Notes under the pieces: model-generated | The model's database searches: none | What the model saw: only the letters and a program-made list of their open reading frames with translations | Told to the model about the DNA's origin: nothing | Assembly (NCBI RefSeq): GCF_000508185.1 | Contig: NZ_AYOY01000151.1 | Span: forward strand, 1-44,286 | DNA from: Sphingobium sp. C100 | GTDB lineage: Bacteria; Pseudomonadota; Alphaproteobacteria; Sphingomonadales; Sphingomonadaceae | Direction of reading: 5' to 3' | Length of the DNA: 44,286 bases | In this document: piece by piece, positions 43,473-44,286 of the stretch | Layout: the number at the start of each line of letters is the position of its first letter | Position numbering within the stretch: the stretch's first letter is position 1 | Program-made: the position numbers and the translations under genes

Positions 43473-44286
43473 TTATTTCGCCGCCGTGGCCGGCACGGGC
43501 TTGACCGTCGCGTCGGGCTGCACCTTGTCGGTGCCCTCGACGATCAGCCGGTCGCCGGCCTTGAGTCCGTCGGTGATCAGCCATTTATCGCCGATCGCCT
43601 GGGCGGCGGTGACGGTGCGGCGTTCGACCTTGTTCGCGTTGGTGACCACCAGCGCCGTGGCGTTGCCCTTGGGGTCGCGGCTGATGCCCTGCTGGGGGGC
43701 CAGGATGGCATTGGGCACGACGGATTGCGGCGCGACAACGCGCACGAACATGCCGGGCAGCAACAGCCCGTCGGGATTGGGGAAGCGGGCGCGCAATGTC
43801 ACCGTGCCGCTGTCGGGATCGACGATCGGTTCGGCGAATTCGATACGGCCTTCGAGTGGATAGTCGCTGCCGTCGTCCAGCTTGAGGCGGATCGTCGCGC
43901 TGGCCGGCAGCGTCTGCCCCGACGCCAGCGACCGCCGCAGCGCCAGCAGTTGCGAACTGGACTGGGTCACATCGACATAGATCGGGTCGAGCTGCTGGAT
44001 CGTCGTCAACGGATCGGTCTGGCTGGCCGTCACCAGCGCGCCCGGCGTGAAGAGGGTGCGGCCGGCGCGGCCGCTGATCGGCGCGCGGACCAGCGTGAAT
44101 TCCAGGTTGACGTTGCTGGTCTGAAGGCTGGCGCGCGCCTGCTGCACCGCGGCCTGCGCCTGGCGGGCGGTGGCGATGACGTCGTCGCGATCCTGGGCGC
44201 TGACCGCTTCGGTATCGCCCAGGCTGCGATAGCGCTGCGCCTTGGCCTGCGCCGCTGCGGCGGTCGCCTGCGCGCCGGCGAGCGTC
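43473..44286 (-). CDS. RND membrane fusion protein (AcrA/MexA-like), 5' part outside window
   Basis: Periplasmic adaptor, incomplete: the open frame runs to the window edge, and the GTG at 44147 is internal, not the start. The visible 270 residues contain the end of the coiled coil (AQRYRSLGDTEAVSAQDRDD), the lipoyl half FTLVRAPISGRAGRTLFTPG, and the beta-barrel and membrane-proximal domains with VDPDSGTVTLRARFPNP and LLPGMFVRV. The gene ends 10 bases before the pump start. The signal peptide and any lipobox lie outside the window. The operon order adaptor-pump-outer-membrane factor is the usual one. Confidence 0.94.
   Translation of the reverse strand, partial: TLAGAQATAAAAQAKAQRYRSLGDTEAVSAQDRDDVIATARQAQAAVQQARASLQTSNVNLEFTLVRAPISGRAGRTLFTPGALVTASQTDPLTTIQQLDPIYVDVTQSSSQLLALRRSLASGQTLPASATIRLKLDDGSDYPLEGRIEFAEPIVDPDSGTVTLRARFPNPDGLLLPGMFVRVVAPQSVVPNAILAPQQGISRDPKGNATALVVTNANKVERRTVTAAQAIGDKWLITDGLKAGDRLIVEGTDKVQPDATVKPVPATAAK

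Noticed and set aside
43473..44147. Treating the adaptor as a complete 224-residue protein from GTG 44147
   Set aside because: The open frame continues with coiled-coil adaptor sequence to the window edge, so the true start lies outside.
1..44286. Mobile element, prophage, CRISPR array or RNA gene
   Set aside because: No transposase, integrase, terminal repeats, spacer-repeat array, tRNA or rRNA pattern was seen on either strand.

Overview
This is a GC-rich chromosomal segment that reads as Alphaproteobacteria, most likely Sphingomonadaceae. This is inferred from several large TonB-dependent receptors of the sphingomonad/Caulobacter/Xanthomonas type without SusD partners, a tryptophan-halogenase-family gene paired with such a receptor, NodT-type outer-membrane lipoproteins and an SLC45-like sugar transporter. 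I see no rRNA, tRNA, CRISPR array, transposase or phage gene.

Region 1 (1-17175) looks like a fucosylated-glycan utilisation locus. A TonB-dependent receptor at the left edge is frameshifted near its 3' end. Divergent from it is a LytS-type histidine kinase with an overlapping LytTR response regulator. Three exported glycosidases follow on the + strand: GH29 alpha-L-fucosidase, GH39 beta-xylosidase-like enzyme and GH95 alpha-L-fucosidase. Facing them on the - strand is a second, intact paralogous receptor in an operon with a flavin-dependent halogenase. The likely logic is oligosaccharide uptake by the receptors, trimming of fucose and pentose by the glycosidases, and control by the kinase/regulator pair; the halogenase's role is unknown.

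Region 2 (17176-20380, - strand) holds a small outer-membrane beta-barrel protein, a short protein resembling half of an AhpD/CMD protein, an SDR-fold protein lacking the Ser-Tyr-Lys catalytic residues, and a LysR regulator. Divergent from LysR (20544-26084, + strand) is an EmrAB-TolC-like efflux operon, then a set of hairpins, a DUF4136 protein and a TetR regulator.

Region 3 (26089-37790) is the most interesting metabolic cluster. A compact five-gene - strand operon encodes an extradiol (VOC) dioxygenase, an FAH-family hydrolase, an MhpA-like FAD hydroxylase, a TonB-dependent receptor and a zinc-free MDR oxidoreductase. It diverges from a TetR regulator translationally coupled to an acyl-CoA-synthetase-like ligase. 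Two near-identical 16-bp inverted repeats lie in the divergent intergenic space. This reads as a self-regulated uptake and ring-cleavage system for an aromatic compound of unknown identity. An SLC45-like MFS gene follows.

Region 4 (37791-44286) contains a ParDE toxin-antitoxin pair with a predicted leaderless promoter. It converges with a tripartite RND efflux operon (adaptor, HAE1 pump, NodT outer-membrane factor) whose adaptor gene runs off the right edge.
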